Assembly (NCBI RefSeq): GCF_932274485.2
Contig: NC_065887.2
Span: 15,658,001 to 15,722,000 of the forward strand
Direction of reading: 5' to 3'
Origin: Patella vulgata
Taxonomy: Eukaryota > Mollusca > Gastropoda > Patellidae
Length of the DNA stretch: 64,000 bases
A model generated the notes under the pieces. That model was not told the origin of the DNA. It did not search any database and worked only from the letters and a program-made list of their open reading frames with translations. The position numbers were made by a program, and so were the translations under genes. Within the stretch, counting starts at the first letter, position 1, and the number at the start of each line of letters is the position of its first letter. Positions 10,281-21,310 of this stretch are shown here, piece after piece.

Positions 10281-11183
10281 TCTGAACACTTTCCTGTGTA
10301 ATCAATTTCTAATTTTACACACATTATGTTTAGTGCTTATTTCGGTTCTATACAATCTATATGACCTTAATTTATTTCCATTTGCTTTATTTTTGTCATT
10401 CCACAAGTTCGAGTTCCACGTGTCCTTCGCTCTATGCCAAATTGAACACCATAGATCAGTTATTTTACAAATATCTTCTTTATCTTGTAGAATGCCAACT
10501 TTTTTACCTACACTAAATGTGCGATAATCCCATGATGATTTCCGATTCATTGACCATTTATTGACAGCTTTACGCAAAGCATTGCTGGAATTAGACTTGA
10601 TTCTATTCGACAATCTAAAAAGTTCTATTTTAATTATGTCGTCCCTTTGAAGCCAGTCCATATCACGCCTTGTGGCTATTTTACTACTTCTTCTACTTAA
10701 TCCAATAAAAATTACATGCATTAATATGTAAATTATTAATACACTTATGTACATTAATACAACAAATTCCTGACGTATATGTAAATATAGGCCTTACAAG
10801 AGAGTCATATAAATGTGTATAGACGTCATAAATAAACCCCCCACATTTTATAAACTTTGTTTTAATTACCTCAAGATGTCGATTGGCAGACTTAGCAAGT
10901 GCTTTTGCACTAAAAGCATAGTCACAATATTCATTTAACCACACACCCAAATCTTTGTATTGACTACAGTAATTCAACATAATATTACCGCATGTAAAGA
11001 TAGCATTACACCTGCTGATGCCAGGGTTACTAAAATGAATAACCTTCGTCTTAAACTGATTGATTCGTATTCTCCATTTACTACACCAGACATTGAGAAT
11101 ATCTAAAAGATTTTGTAGCTTAATTTCATCAGGAGCTAAAAGAACTATGTCATCAGCATTACAAATTAGACTAAATCATTTAT
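10280..11183 (-). mobile_element. LINE 3' fragment (longest open piece)
   Basis: The minus strand has a 150-residue open stretch (10302-10754) including DMDWLQRDDIIKIELFRLSN and KSSWDYRTF, the RT C-terminal extension of Jockey/CR1-like LINEs. A preceding block in another frame (10693-10980) has YKDLGVWLNEYCDYAFSA and DSLVRPIFTYTSGI. The two blocks overlap in different frames, so the copy is broken. Confidence 0.78.
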
Positions 11184-11629
11184 TTAAAGGGGCATTATGG
11201 TAGAGCTAAATTTGTCCATTGCATGCTGTTTTTATGGCCAATAAATTATTATTTAGCCATTTCTACACATGACAAGCCCATAATCATCACTTTAGCCATC
11301 GTAGACTGCAGATAATTGTTTCGTTATAACGGAATATTTATTCGTTATAACGGGATATTAATTCGTTATAACGGAATATTAATCCGATATAACGAAATAA
11401 TAATTCGTTGTAACGAAATAATAATTCGTTGTAACGAAATATTAAAATGTTGTAACGAATTAATTCTTTGTAACGAAATAGTACTTCATTAAAACGAAAT
11501 AATTAATTCTAGAGAGTATTTTATGTTTTTTTCATACTAATAAATTTCTAATTAATAATTTATATTACATTTGATACCAAGAGAAAGATCCACAATAAGC
11601 AGATTTGGCTCTTACATAATGCATCTTTA
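11184..11629 (-). repeat. MITE-1 with internal minisatellite
   Basis: Both terminal repeats are present (AAAGGGGCATTATGGTAGAG ... CTCTTACATAATGCATCTTT). The centre (about 11318-11490) is an array of 20-21 bp AACGAAATA/ATTCGTTGT-like units. Confidence 0.75.
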
Positions 11630-12511
11630 ACTGGCCATAACTGATAGCAGTGAATTATTTGATGGATGAGGGGTGCGAGAATAGAATGTGAGAAACTCTA
11701 CCCCGTCCGACTTTTTTCTAATTACGTAATCTGTCATAGATACAGAGGACGTGAGATGGACTTGAAATAAAAATTGACTGTTATGTTAACATTTGTATAG
11801 AGCATATAGCATTTTGTTTCTTCTGGAAAGATCGACTGTTCAGTTAACCCTTGTATCCGGGGGCTCTTAACCCAGGGATCAGTAAAGAGCATAGCCTGTT
11901 TTTTCTTCTGAAAGCCGACGCTCTAACTAAAAATAAAATTACACAACCTGGCGATTAGAAAGATAATAATTACACAAATTCTGTGTTTGGAGTCGAAATT
12001 TGGCAGTTCTTTTTGAAAGATTTTCCTACTCACTTCTATTTTAAAATCGGGCCTAATCCGGTCATGTCATTGTATTTAAACGAATAGTTACTTGCATGCA
12101 AGAACGTAGTACTTGTCACTTAACAGTGTGGGACCGAAACCACGACACTTGACTCATTGACAGATCGTATGATCTAAAGCGGGAGGGTAAGACTAATCAT
12201 TACCCAATCCCGGTTAGACGAGGAGAGTTGGAATAGTGGCAATTCCCGACGAAGTAGCTATAAAACTCATTCAGAAATTATGTCTGCGATATAACATCGG
12301 TGGAAGCGGACATTAATAAAGTTATTTCACACACATGTGTGTAGATATTCGTTCTACTGGGCGGGGGGGGGGGCATTTTTTTAATAAAAAATCTATTTGT
12401 GAAAGTTAATGGGATTGAAGTGAATGTGGCCTGTACCTTTAATAGATATGAAATCATTGTATCATTGGCAATTTTAAGAATATGAAAGAATAATCTTTTC
12501 CAGATTTAATT
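11630..12511. repeat. Gene-proximal arm, left side of unit 3
   Basis: Same arm sequence as upstream of 5351, with a local internal duplication of the ATCGACTGTTCAGTTAACCC-like part and a G-rich run at 12363-12372. No open frame. Confidence 0.55.
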
Positions 12512-12527
12512 GGCCCTGAAAAGAGCC
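12512..12527 (-). promoter_or_regulatory. Histone-type mRNA 3' stem-loop
   Basis: Minus strand GGCTCTTTTCAGGGCC, 24 nt after the stop codon, followed by GGAAAAGA. Confidence 0.85.
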
Positions 12528-12550
12528 GTTTGAAATAGTATTTGTGGAAT

Positions 12551-12829
12551 TTATACTCTAGCCATATTTCGTATCTTGTTCCTCAGAGATAAAACTTCTT
12601 CAGCTTTCTGATGAGCGTATTGATAATAAGAATTTCTTACTCCCTCAGCTACCGACATCCTCAATCTAATGCTATAACGAAATGGACGTAGTTCATCTCT
12701 TCTGGCTCTGTCGTATCTAACTTGAAGATCTTTTAGTTTGTTATTTAATAAAATAACCTGTTCACAAGCTCGACGGAATCTGTACTCTGTCTCAGACAAG
12801 GTGACGTTAAGTCTTGAAATAGATTCCAT
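12551..12829 (-). CDS. 92-aa Arg-rich helical protein, copy 5 (intact)
   Basis: Complete frame. Distinctive residues are SVAEGVRN (Ala for Val) and the end NMARV; it has the RYDRAR form. TATAAATA is at 12911-12918 on the minus strand. Head-to-head with the copy at 14485. Function not recognised. Confidence 0.88.
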   Translation of the reverse strand: MESISRLNVTLSETEYRFRRACEQVILLNNKLKDLQVRYDRARRDELRPFRYSIRLRMSVAEGVRNSYYQYAHQKAEEVLSLRNKIRNMARV

Positions 12830-13770
12830 CTTTGATGTTCAATATTTTCAGCAGTGAAGTAGAGTTGTATACCTGATAAATGATAATAATATATCAAGTT
12901 CTGTTATCGTTATTTATACCATCATGAAACCACTGACATTATTTTCTCTTTATAACAATCTGACATCAGTATATCTGTGTATGGCTGTCAGGTATTATCT
13001 GATATGTTGTGATTATAATGATTATCTTATTGTATACCAATTAATCAATTGACGACATTTTAATTGCCGTGATACATTTTAATTACTGTGATACATTTTA
13101 ATTACTCTGATACATTTTGATTAATCCGTTGTTCTTCGTGTGGCTTTTTTTTCTTTTTATTTTTGTAAAATGTAAACTTATGGCTATCTATGTAATAGAT
13201 AAGGCTGGGCATTGTATTGTTATGACAAGGCCTATCAGATACGAATGTGTATCCTGTTTCTCCAAAATGCACTAAAATTACATTAAAATAGAAATCCCAA
13301 TATTACCAAAACTGCCTCCTGGTATAAATGATATGGCAGATATACTAATTCTCTTATTGTATACCAATTAATCAATTAACGACAGTTTAATTACTGTGAT
13401 ACCGTTTAATTACTGTGATACATTCCATGGATACTCGTTTGAACAGATTTCGTGAAATTAAACCTGCGTTCTTTGCCATATTTATTCTTAGTGTCGGCGA
13501 TTTGTTTGTATTTTTTATGTTTATGCTACGATTTGAACAAAGTGAGAATCCATGTTGATAAACGGCCGTACTTTATTTGTATAATAATGAATTATCTTTA
13601 TCTTCACTGATTTCTACAAAGTAGAAATTTATTCCATAGGTATCATCTTCTATATCATTTATATCAGGAGGCAGTTTTTGTAATGGAGATTTCTATTTTA
13701 ATGTAATTTTAGTGTATTTTGGCGAAACAGGATACATTGCACATTCGTATCTGGAATAGGCCTTACATAA

Positions 13771-13809
<39 letters not shown>

Positions 13810-14484
13810 TGGGGTTATTGTCCACTCGACACAAACTAGGTCATTTCGGGACGAACATATGTTTTTTTTTTAAATTTTATTTCAATCATTCGCTTGCGCG
13901 TAGGGGTCTTTAGCAGTGGTCTTTGGGTAGGACAGGCAACCCTACTCCTTGTCACGTACAACTGGGGATTCGAAACCACGCCAGTTAACTCAATGACAGG
14001 CCTGGAAAAGATTATTCTTTCGTATTCTTAAAACTGGCCTCATGATTCAGCGCGCACGTGCTAACCATTCGGCCATCCAACCCCCTACATAAAACGAAAT
14101 AGATAGGTAAAACAATATATTCTCATTGAAGAATACCAATCTGATTGGAGAATACGTAAGTTTAGATTTTACCAAAGAAATTAAAAAAGGTCACACGAAT
14201 AACAACGGATTAATCAAAATGTATAACGGCAATTAAAATGTATCTGGTAATTAAAATGTCGTTAATTGATTAATTGGTATACAAAAAGATAATTAGTATA
14301 ATCACAACATATCAGATAATATCTGACAGCCATACACAGATATACTGGTGTCAGATTGTTATAAAGAGAAAATCATGTCAGTGGTTTCATGATGGTATAA
14401 ATAACGATGACAGAAGTTGATATATTATTCTCATTTATCAAGTATACAACTCTACTTCACTGCTGAAAATATTGAACATCAAAG
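12830..14484. promoter_or_regulatory. Shared divergent promoter region, pair 3 (rearranged)
   Basis: The longest spacer (1.66 kb). Terminal arms with TATA boxes (12911-12918 minus, 14396-14403 plus) match the other pairs. The centre is a composite: it holds two partial copies of the spacer and a SINE-A. The AACAGGATACA/AATAGGCCTT part occurs both left and right. Confidence 0.65.
13772..14085 (-). repeat. SINE-A with (GA)n tail, carrying a piece of the gene's 3' end
   Basis: (GA)n at 13773-13805, then GTCCACTCGACACAAACTAG to a tRNA-like head near 14085 (minus-strand A box GGCCGAATGGTTAGCACG). At about 14006-14038 it contains TGGAAAAGATTATTCTTTCG and TTCTTAAAACTGG, which are the sequences just downstream of the 92-aa gene's stem-loop. 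This is an unusual chimaera. Confidence 0.7.
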
Positions 14485-14763
14485 ATGGAATCTATTTCAA
14501 GACTTAACGTCACCTTGTCTGAGACAGAGTACAGATTCCGTCGAGCTTGTGAACAGGTTATTTTATTAAATAACAAACTAAAAGATCTTCAAGTTAGATA
14601 CAACAGAGCCAGAAGAGATGAACTACGTCCATTTCGTTATAGCATTAGATTGAGGATGTCGGTAGTGGAGGGAGTAAGAAATTCGTATTATGAATACGCT
14701 CATCAGAAAGCTGAAGAAGTTTTATCTCTGAGGAACAAGATACGAAATATGGCTAGAACATAA
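14485..14763 (+). CDS. 92-aa Arg-rich helical protein, copy 6 (intact)
   Basis: Complete frame. RYNRAR form, YYEYAHQ (Glu for Gln) and the end NMART. TATA box at 14396-14403. The leader and start context are conserved. Function not recognised. Confidence 0.88.
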   Translation: MESISRLNVTLSETEYRFRRACEQVILLNNKLKDLQVRYNRARRDELRPFRYSIRLRMSVVEGVRNSYYEYAHQKAEEVLSLRNKIRNMART

Positions 14764-14786
14764 ATTCTACAGAGACTGTTTCAAAC

Positions 14787-14802
14787 GGCTCTTTTCAGGG
14801 CC
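14787..14802 (+). promoter_or_regulatory. Histone-type mRNA 3' stem-loop
   Basis: GGCTCTTTTCAGGGCC, 23 bases after the stop codon, followed by AATTAAATCTGGAAAAGATT. Confidence 0.85.
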
Positions 14803-15468
14803 AATTAAATCTGGAAAAGATTATTCTTTCATATTCTTAAAACTGGAAATGCTATAGAAGGATTTCATATGTAATAAAATTCAATCCCATTAAGTTTCAC
14901 AAATAGATTTTTGTTTTTGGAAAAATAATTTCCCCCAGTAGAAAACTGAACTCGACGCATTAGAACGAATATTTTCACACATCTGGTTGAAATAACATTA
15001 TTTAACTTCCGCTTCCACCGTCAATGAGTCAAGTGTCGTGGTTTCGGTCCCACACTATTAAGTGACAAATACATGCACCCGTTCTTGCATGCAAGTAACT
15101 ATTCTTTTAAATACAATAACATGACTGGACGAGGTCCGATTTTAACATAGAAGTGAGTAGGAAAACACAAAATTTGAATATATTTAATTATTATCTTTCC
15201 AATCGCGAGGTTGTATAATTTTATTTTAAGTTAGAGCGTAGGCTTTCAACAGAAAAAAAACCAGGCTATGCTCTACTGATCCTTGGGTTAAGAGTCCCAG
15301 TTACAAGGGTTATATGAACAGTCGATTTGTAGTTCAAGTCCCTCTAACTTCCGCTTTATCTATGACAGATTAGGTAATTAGAAAAAGTCGGATGGGTTAG
15401 AGTTTCTCACATTCTATCCTCGCACCCCTCATACATCAAATAATTCACTGCTATCAGTTATGGCCAGT
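14803..15468. repeat. Gene-proximal arm, right side of unit 3
   Basis: Same arm as 7220-7905: CACAAATAGATTTTTG, CAATGAGTCAAGTGTCGTGG and TTGCATGCAAGTAACTATTC. No open frame seen. Confidence 0.55.
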
Positions 15469-15942
15469 TAAAGATGCATTATGTAAGAGCTAAATCTGCC
15501 TATTGTGGACCTTTCTCTTGGTATCATATGTCATATAAATTATTAATTAGACATTTTTTAGTATAACAAAAACATAATATACTCTCTAGAATTAATTATT
15601 TCGTTTTAATGAATTACTATTTCGTTTTAATGAATTACTATTTCGTTTTAATGAATTACTATTTCGTTTTAATGAATTACTATTTCGTTTTAATGAATTA
15701 CTATTTCGTTTTAATGAATTACTATTTCGTTTAAACGAATTAATTCGTTACAACTATTTAATATTTCGTTATAAGGAATCGATATTACGTTATAACGAAA
15801 TGATTATCGACAGTCTACGATGGTCTAAAATTAAGTGATGATTATGGGCTTGCCTTGTGAATAAATTGCTAAATAATAATTTATTGGCCATAAAAACAGC
15901 ATGCAATGGACAAATTTAGCTCTACCATAATGCCTCTTTAAA
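15469..15942 (+). repeat. MITE-1 with a clean 21-bp minisatellite
   Basis: Terminal repeats AAGATGCATTATGTAAGAGC ... CTCTACCATAATGCCTCTTT. The array at about 15598-15735 has six to seven near-identical units of TTCGTTTTAATGAATTACTA plus T. Confidence 0.8.
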
Positions 15943-16810
15943 TAAATGATTTAGTCTAATTTGTAATGCTGATGACATAGTTCTTTTAGCTCCTGATGAA
16001 ATGAAGCTACAAAATCTTTTAGATATTCTCAATGTCTGGTGTAGTAAATGGAGAATACTAATCAATCAGTTTAAGACGAAGGTTATTCATTTTAGTAACC
16101 CTGGCATGCGGTAATATTATGTTGAATTACTGCAGTTTTTACAGATATTTGGGGGGGGGGGATATTGTGACTATGCTTTCAGTGCAAAAAAATTGGCTAT
16201 GTCTGCTAATCGACATCTTGGGGTAATTAAAACAAAGTTTATAAAATGTGGAGAATTTAGTTATGACGTCTATACACATTTATATGACTCTCTTGTAAGG
16301 CCTATATTCACATATGCGTCAGGAATTTGGGGTATTAATGTACACAAGTGTATTAATAATTTACATATTAATGCATGTAAATGTTTTTATTGGATTAAGT
16401 AAAAGAAGTAGTAATATGGCCGCAAAGGGGCGATATGGGCTGGCTCCAAGGGGGCGACATAATTAAAATAGAACTTTTTAGATTGTCGAATAGAAACAAG
16501 TCTAATTCCAGCAATGCTTTGCGTAAAGCTGTCTATAAATGGCCAATAAAGCTGAAATCATCATGGGATTATCGCAGATTTAGACTAGGTAAAAAATCTT
16601 GGCATTCTACAAGATAAGGAAGATATTTGTAATATAACTAATCTATGGTGTTCAATCTGGTATAGAGGGAAGGACACGTGGAACTCGAATTTGTGGAATG
16701 ACAAAAATAAATGGAAATAAATAGAGGTCATATAGATTGTATAGAACCGAAATAAGCACTAAACATAATGTGTGTAAAATTAGAAATTGATTACACAGGA
16801 AAGTGTTCAG
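15943..16810 (+). mobile_element. LINE 3' fragment
   Basis: Starts with the NADDIVLL box, then LLDILNVWCSKWRILINQ. After a damaged stretch at 16140-16165 (G-run) come SANRHLGVIKTKFIKCGEFS and DSLVRPIFTYASGIWGINVH (16193-16402), then MGWLQGGDIIKIELFRLSN (16435-16617). It ends in TAGAAATTGATTACACAGG followed by short (AT)n. Non-functional. Confidence 0.75.
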
Positions 16811-16849
16811 AGTATATATATATATATATGTCATAATATGATGTACATT

Positions 16850-17190
16850 ACACTACATGACACACTGGGAATTTTAATCATTAGCAAATTAATCTTGTCA
16901 TCAGTTGAAAAATGGTTGAATTACGTTCGGTATTTACAAAGATAAGATGGATTGAAAATTTTAGAGCATTCGACTTGCCATATTAATAATATGGAAATTG
17001 TGAAAGAAAATTTTGGATTCCGTCATGCCATTTTCGGGACCGGTGCTACCATTAGGTCAATTATTATGTCGTTTATGGTGCAGATCCTAGAGGGGCATAC
17101 TACTGACCTTGGTGGGTCACATAACATAGTACTGTGTAACTCAAGATAGGCTGAAAGTTTTACAGAACCTGTTTTTGTTTAGTGGGGGAT
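16850..17190 (+). repeat. Outer repeat of the palindromic unit
   Basis: Inverted counterpart of 9906-10190 (GGGACCGGTGCTACCATTAG, CCTTGGTGGGTCACATAAC), with an extra stretch around 16900-16990. No open frame of note. Confidence 0.6.
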
Positions 17191-17278
17191 GGGCCAGAGT
17201 CCTACGCGTTCTGGCATTGCACATGTATATTTTTTCACTGTAACAAATTACAGAAATCAAAAATAGTGAAAATGACAG

Positions 17279-17481
17279 ATAGAGAGAGAGAAAGAAATTG
17301 GGCTTAACGTCCACTCGACACAAACTAGGTCACTTCGGGACTAACACATGGATCAATTTTATTTCAATTATTCGCTTGCGCGTAGGGGTCTTTAGCAGTG
17401 GGAGGAAACCGGAGGACCAGGAGAAAATCCACGAGGTTGGAAAGGCGACCCTACTTCTTGTCCCTTTACAACCGGCGAAAA
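17279..17481 (-). repeat. SINE-A copy fused to the next gene's 3' flank
   Basis: GA-rich start, GTCCACTCGACACAAACTAG, then GGAGGAAACCGGAGGACC, to about 17481. There it joins directly to the downstream flank of the 92-aa gene (GCCATTGGCAGTTTTAAG). The MITE, LINE and minisatellite usually expected between units are missing here. Confidence 0.7.
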
Positions 17482-17538
17482 CCTTCTGCCATTGGCAGTT
17501 TTAAGAATATGAAAGGATAATCTTTTCCAGATTTAATT

Positions 17539-17554
17539 GGCCCTGAAAAGAGCC
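17539..17554 (-). promoter_or_regulatory. Histone-type mRNA 3' stem-loop
   Basis: Minus strand GGCTCTTTTCAGGGCC, about 24 nt after the stop codon, followed by GGAAAAGA. Confidence 0.85.
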
Positions 17555-17577
17555 GTTTGAAATAGTATTTGTCGAAT

Positions 17578-17856
17578 TTATACTCTAGCCATATTTCGTA
17601 ACTTGTTCCTCAGAGATAAAACTTCTTCAGCTTTCTGATGAGCGTATTGATAATAAGAATTTCTTACTCCCTCCACCACCGACATCCTCAATCTAATGCT
17701 ATAACGAAATGGACGTAGTTCATCTCTTCTGGCTCTGTCGTATCTAACTTGAAGATCTTTTAGTTTGTTATTTAATAAAATAACCTGTTCACAAGCTCGA
17801 CGGAATCTGTACTCTGTCTCAGACAAGGTGACGTTAAGTCTTGAAATAGATTCCAT
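17578..17856 (-). CDS. 92-aa Arg-rich helical protein, copy 7 (intact)
   Basis: Complete frame. RYDRAR form, RNKLRNMARV at the end (Leu for Ile). TATAAATA at 17938-17945 on the minus strand. Head-to-head with the copy at 18964, starts 1.1 kb apart. Function not recognised. Confidence 0.88.
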   Translation of the reverse strand: MESISRLNVTLSETEYRFRRACEQVILLNNKLKDLQVRYDRARRDELRPFRYSIRLRMSVVEGVRNSYYQYAHQKAEEVLSLRNKLRNMARV

Positions 17857-18963
17857 CTTTGATGTTTAATATTTTCAGCAGTGAAGTAGAGTTGTATACC
17901 TGATAAATGAGAATAATATATCAACTTCTGTCATCGTTATTTATACCATCATGAAACCACTGACATTATTTTCTCTTTATGACATTCTAACACCAGTATA
18001 TCTGTGTATGGCTGTCAGGTAGTATCTGATATGTTGTGATTATACTAATTATCTTATTGTATACCAATTAATCAATTAACAAAATTTTAATTACCGTGAT
18101 ACATTTTAATTACTGTGATACATTTTGACCGTTGTTCTTCGTGTGGCCTTTTTTTCTTTTTTTTTGTAAAATCTAAACTTATGGCTATCTATTTCGTTTG
18201 ATGTAATAGATTAGGCTGTGCATTGTATTGTCATGACAAGGCCTCTTCCAGATACGAATGTGTATCCTGTTTCGCCAAAATGCACTAAAATTACATTAAA
18301 ATAGAAATCTCCATATTACAAAAACTGCCTCCTTGTATAAATGATATAGCATGTGATACCTATGCAATAAATTGTCGCGTTATTTGATTTATTGTGTCGT
18401 ATATATTCAGAATAATACTGTCGTAACGGCGAAGTTGGATATGGCCACTACCTGGCACCACAGAAAGCAGATTACAGAAAATGAAAAGTAAAAAATATGC
18501 AAATCAACTACTTTGTAGAAATCAGTGAAGATAAAGATAATTCATTATTATACAAATAATATACGGTCCGTTTATTAACATGGCATGGATTATCACTTTG
18601 TTCAAAACGTAGCATAAACATAAAAAATACAAACAAATCGCCGACACCAAGAATAAATATGGCCAAGTACACAGGTTTAATTTTACGGAAAACTGTTCAA
18701 ACGAGTATCCATGAAATGTATCACAGTAATTAAAATGTCGTTAATTGATTAATTGGTATACAATAAGATAATCATTATAATCACAACATATCAGATAATA
18801 CCTGACAGCCATACACAGATATACTGGTGTCAGATTGTTATAAAGAGAAAATAATGTCAGTGGTTTCATGATGGTATAAATAACGATAACAGAAGTTGAT
18901 ATATTATTCTCATTTATCAAGTATACAACTCTACTTCACTGCTGAAAATATTGAACATCAAAG
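17857..18963. promoter_or_regulatory. Shared divergent promoter region, pair 4 (spacer inverted)
   Basis: Arms with TATA boxes at 17938-17945 (minus) and 18875-18882 (plus). The asymmetric centre is in the opposite orientation to pairs 1 and 2. AATTTTACGGAAAACTGTTC lies next to the right gene (about 18679-18698), while its complement lies next to the left gene in pairs 1 and 2. The SINE-A insertion of pairs 1 and 2 is absent. Confidence 0.7.
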
Positions 18964-19242
18964 ATGGAATCTATTTCAAGACTTAACGTCACCTTGTCTG
19001 AGACAGAGTACAGATTCCGTCGAGCTTGTGAGCAAGTTATTTTATTAAATAACAAACTAAAAGATCTTCAAGTTAGATACAACAGAGCCAGAAGAGATGA
19101 ACTACGTCCATTTCGTTATAGCATTAGATTGAGGATGTCGGTAGTGGAGGGAGTAAGAAATTCTTATTATCAATATGCTCATCAGAAAGCTGAAGAAGTT
19201 TTATCTCTGAGGAACAAGATACGAAATATGGCTAGAGCATAA
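18964..19242 (+). CDS. 92-aa Arg-rich helical protein, copy 8 (intact)
   Basis: Complete frame; RYNRAR form, end NMARA. The coding protein is identical to the copy at 25888 on the other strand, and the downstream flank is nearly identical too. TATA box at 18875-18882. Function not recognised. Confidence 0.88.
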   Translation: MESISRLNVTLSETEYRFRRACEQVILLNNKLKDLQVRYNRARRDELRPFRYSIRLRMSVVEGVRNSYYQYAHQKAEEVLSLRNKIRNMARA

Positions 19243-19265
19243 ATTCTACAGAGACTGTTTCAAAC

Positions 19266-19281
19266 GGCTCTTTTCAGGGCC
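19266..19281 (+). promoter_or_regulatory. Histone-type mRNA 3' stem-loop
   Basis: GGCTCTTTTCAGGGCC, 23 bases after the stop codon, with GGAAAAGA downstream. Confidence 0.85.
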
Positions 19282-19954
19282 AATTAAATCTGGAAAAGAT
19301 TATTCTTTCATATTCTTAAAACTGGAAATGCTAGAAGGATTTCATATGTAATAAAATTCAATCCCATTAACTTTTACAAATAGATTTTTGTTTTTGAAAA
19401 ATAATTTCCCCGTGTAGAAAACTGTACTCGACGCATTATTTTCACACGAATATTTTCACACATATGTGTGAAATAACTTTATTTAACGTCCGCTTTCACC
19501 GTCAATGAGTCAAGTGTCGTGGTTTCGGTCCCACACTATTAAGCGACAAATACTCCCTTCTTGCATGCAAGTAACTATTCGTTTAAATACAATGACATGA
19601 CTGGACGAGGCCCGATTTTAACATAGAAGTCATTAGGAAAACACAGAATTTGAATATATTTAATTATGATCTTTCTAATCGCGAGGTTGTGTAATTTTAT
19701 CTTAAGTTAGAGCGTAGGCTTTCAAAAGGAAAAAAACCAGGCTATCCTCTTTACTGATCCTTGGGTAAGAGCCCCCCACCCCGTTACAAGAGTTAACTGT
19801 AACAGTCGATCTTTATTTCAAGTCCATCTCACTTCCGCTGTATCTATGACAGATTAGGTAATCAGAAAAAAGTCGGACGGGGTAGAGTTTCTCACATTCT
19901 ATCCTCGCACCCCTCATCCATCAAATAATTCACTGCTATCAGTTATGGCCAGTT
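19282..19954. repeat. Gene-proximal arm, right side of unit 4
   Basis: Same arm as elsewhere. The first 165 bp reappear inverted at about 25684-25848. No open frame. Confidence 0.55.
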
Positions 19955-20567
19955 AAAGATGCATTATGTAAGAGCTAAATCTGCCTATTGTGGATTTTTC
20001 TCTTGGAATCAAATGTAATATATTAGTATGACAAAACCATAATATACTCTCTAGAATTAATTATTTCGTTTAATGAATTACTATTTCGTTTAATGAATTA
20101 CTATTTCGGTTAATGAATTACTATTTGTTTAATGCATTATTATTGCGTTTAATGCATTACTATTTCGTTTAATGAATTACTAATTCGTTAAATGAATTAC
20201 TATTTCGTTTAATGAATTACTATTTCGTTTAATGAATTACTATTTCGTTTAATAAATTACTATTTCGTTTAGTGAATTACTATTTCGTTTAGTGAATTAC
20301 TATTTCGTTACAACGATTTAATTCGTTACAATGATTTAATTCGTTACAACGATTTAATTCGTTACAACGATTTAATTCGTTACAACGATTTAATATTTCG
20401 TCATAACGAATCGATATAACGTTATAACGAAATAATTATCGCTAATCTACGATGGTCTAGAGTGATGATAATGGGCTTGTCATGTGAATAAATGGCTAAA
20501 TAATATTTTATTGGCCATAAAAACAGCATGCAATGGGCAAATTTAGTTTATCATAATACCTCTTTAA
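19955..20567 (+). repeat. MITE-1 with the longest minisatellite
   Basis: Terminal repeats AAAGATGCATTATGTAAGAG ... TACCTCTTTAAAT. The interior (about 20060-20400) holds about twelve TTCGTTTAATGAATTACTA units of 20 bp, then five TTCGTTACAACGATTTAA units. The array is expanded relative to 7906-8272. Confidence 0.78.
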
Positions 20568-21310
20568 ATAAATGATTTAGTTTAATTTGTAATGCTGATA
20601 TGATATAGTTCTATTAGCTCCTGATGAGATTAAGCTACAAAAACTTCTAGATATTCTCAATGGCTGGTGTAGTAAATGGAGAATACTAATCAATCAGGAT
20701 AAGACGAAGGTTATTCATTTTAGAAACCCTGGCATCAGCAGGAGTAATGCTATCTTTACATGCGGTAATATTATGTTGGATTACCGTAGTCAATACAAAT
20801 ATTTGGGTGTGTAGTTAAATGAATATTGTGACTATGCATTCAGCGCAAAAGAATTTTAAGTGTGCCAATCGACATCTTGGGGTACTTAAAAAAAAGTTTA
20901 TAAAATGTGGATCATTTAGTTATGACGTATATACACATTTATATGACTCTCTTGCAAAGGCCTATATTTACATATGCGTCAGGAATTTGGGGTATTAATC
21001 TACATAAGTGTATTAATAAGTTACATATTTATGAATGTATTTTTGTATTGGATTAAGTAAAATAAGTAGTAATATAGCCGCAAGGGGTGATATGGACTGG
21101 CTCTAACATAATTAAAATAGAACTTTTTAGATTGTCGGATAGAATCAAGTCTAATTCCAGCAATGCTTTACGTAAAGCTGCCCATAAATGGCCAATAAAG
21201 CTGAAATCATCATGGGATTATCGCAGATTTAGACTAGGTAAAAAATCTTGGCATTCTACAAGACAAGGAAGATATTTGTAATATAACTAATCTATGGTGT
21301 TCAATCTTTT
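20568..21310 (+). mobile_element. LINE 3' fragment
   Basis: Same fragment as at 15943: LLDILNGWCSKWRILIN region, then KSSWDYRRFRLGKKSWHSTR (21087-21281 frame). Several breaks. It is followed by the outer repeat at 21310-21560. Confidence 0.72.

Noticed and set aside
10031-10324. Frame made of repeated Tyr-Ile
   Set aside because: It is only the translation of the (AT)n microsatellite.
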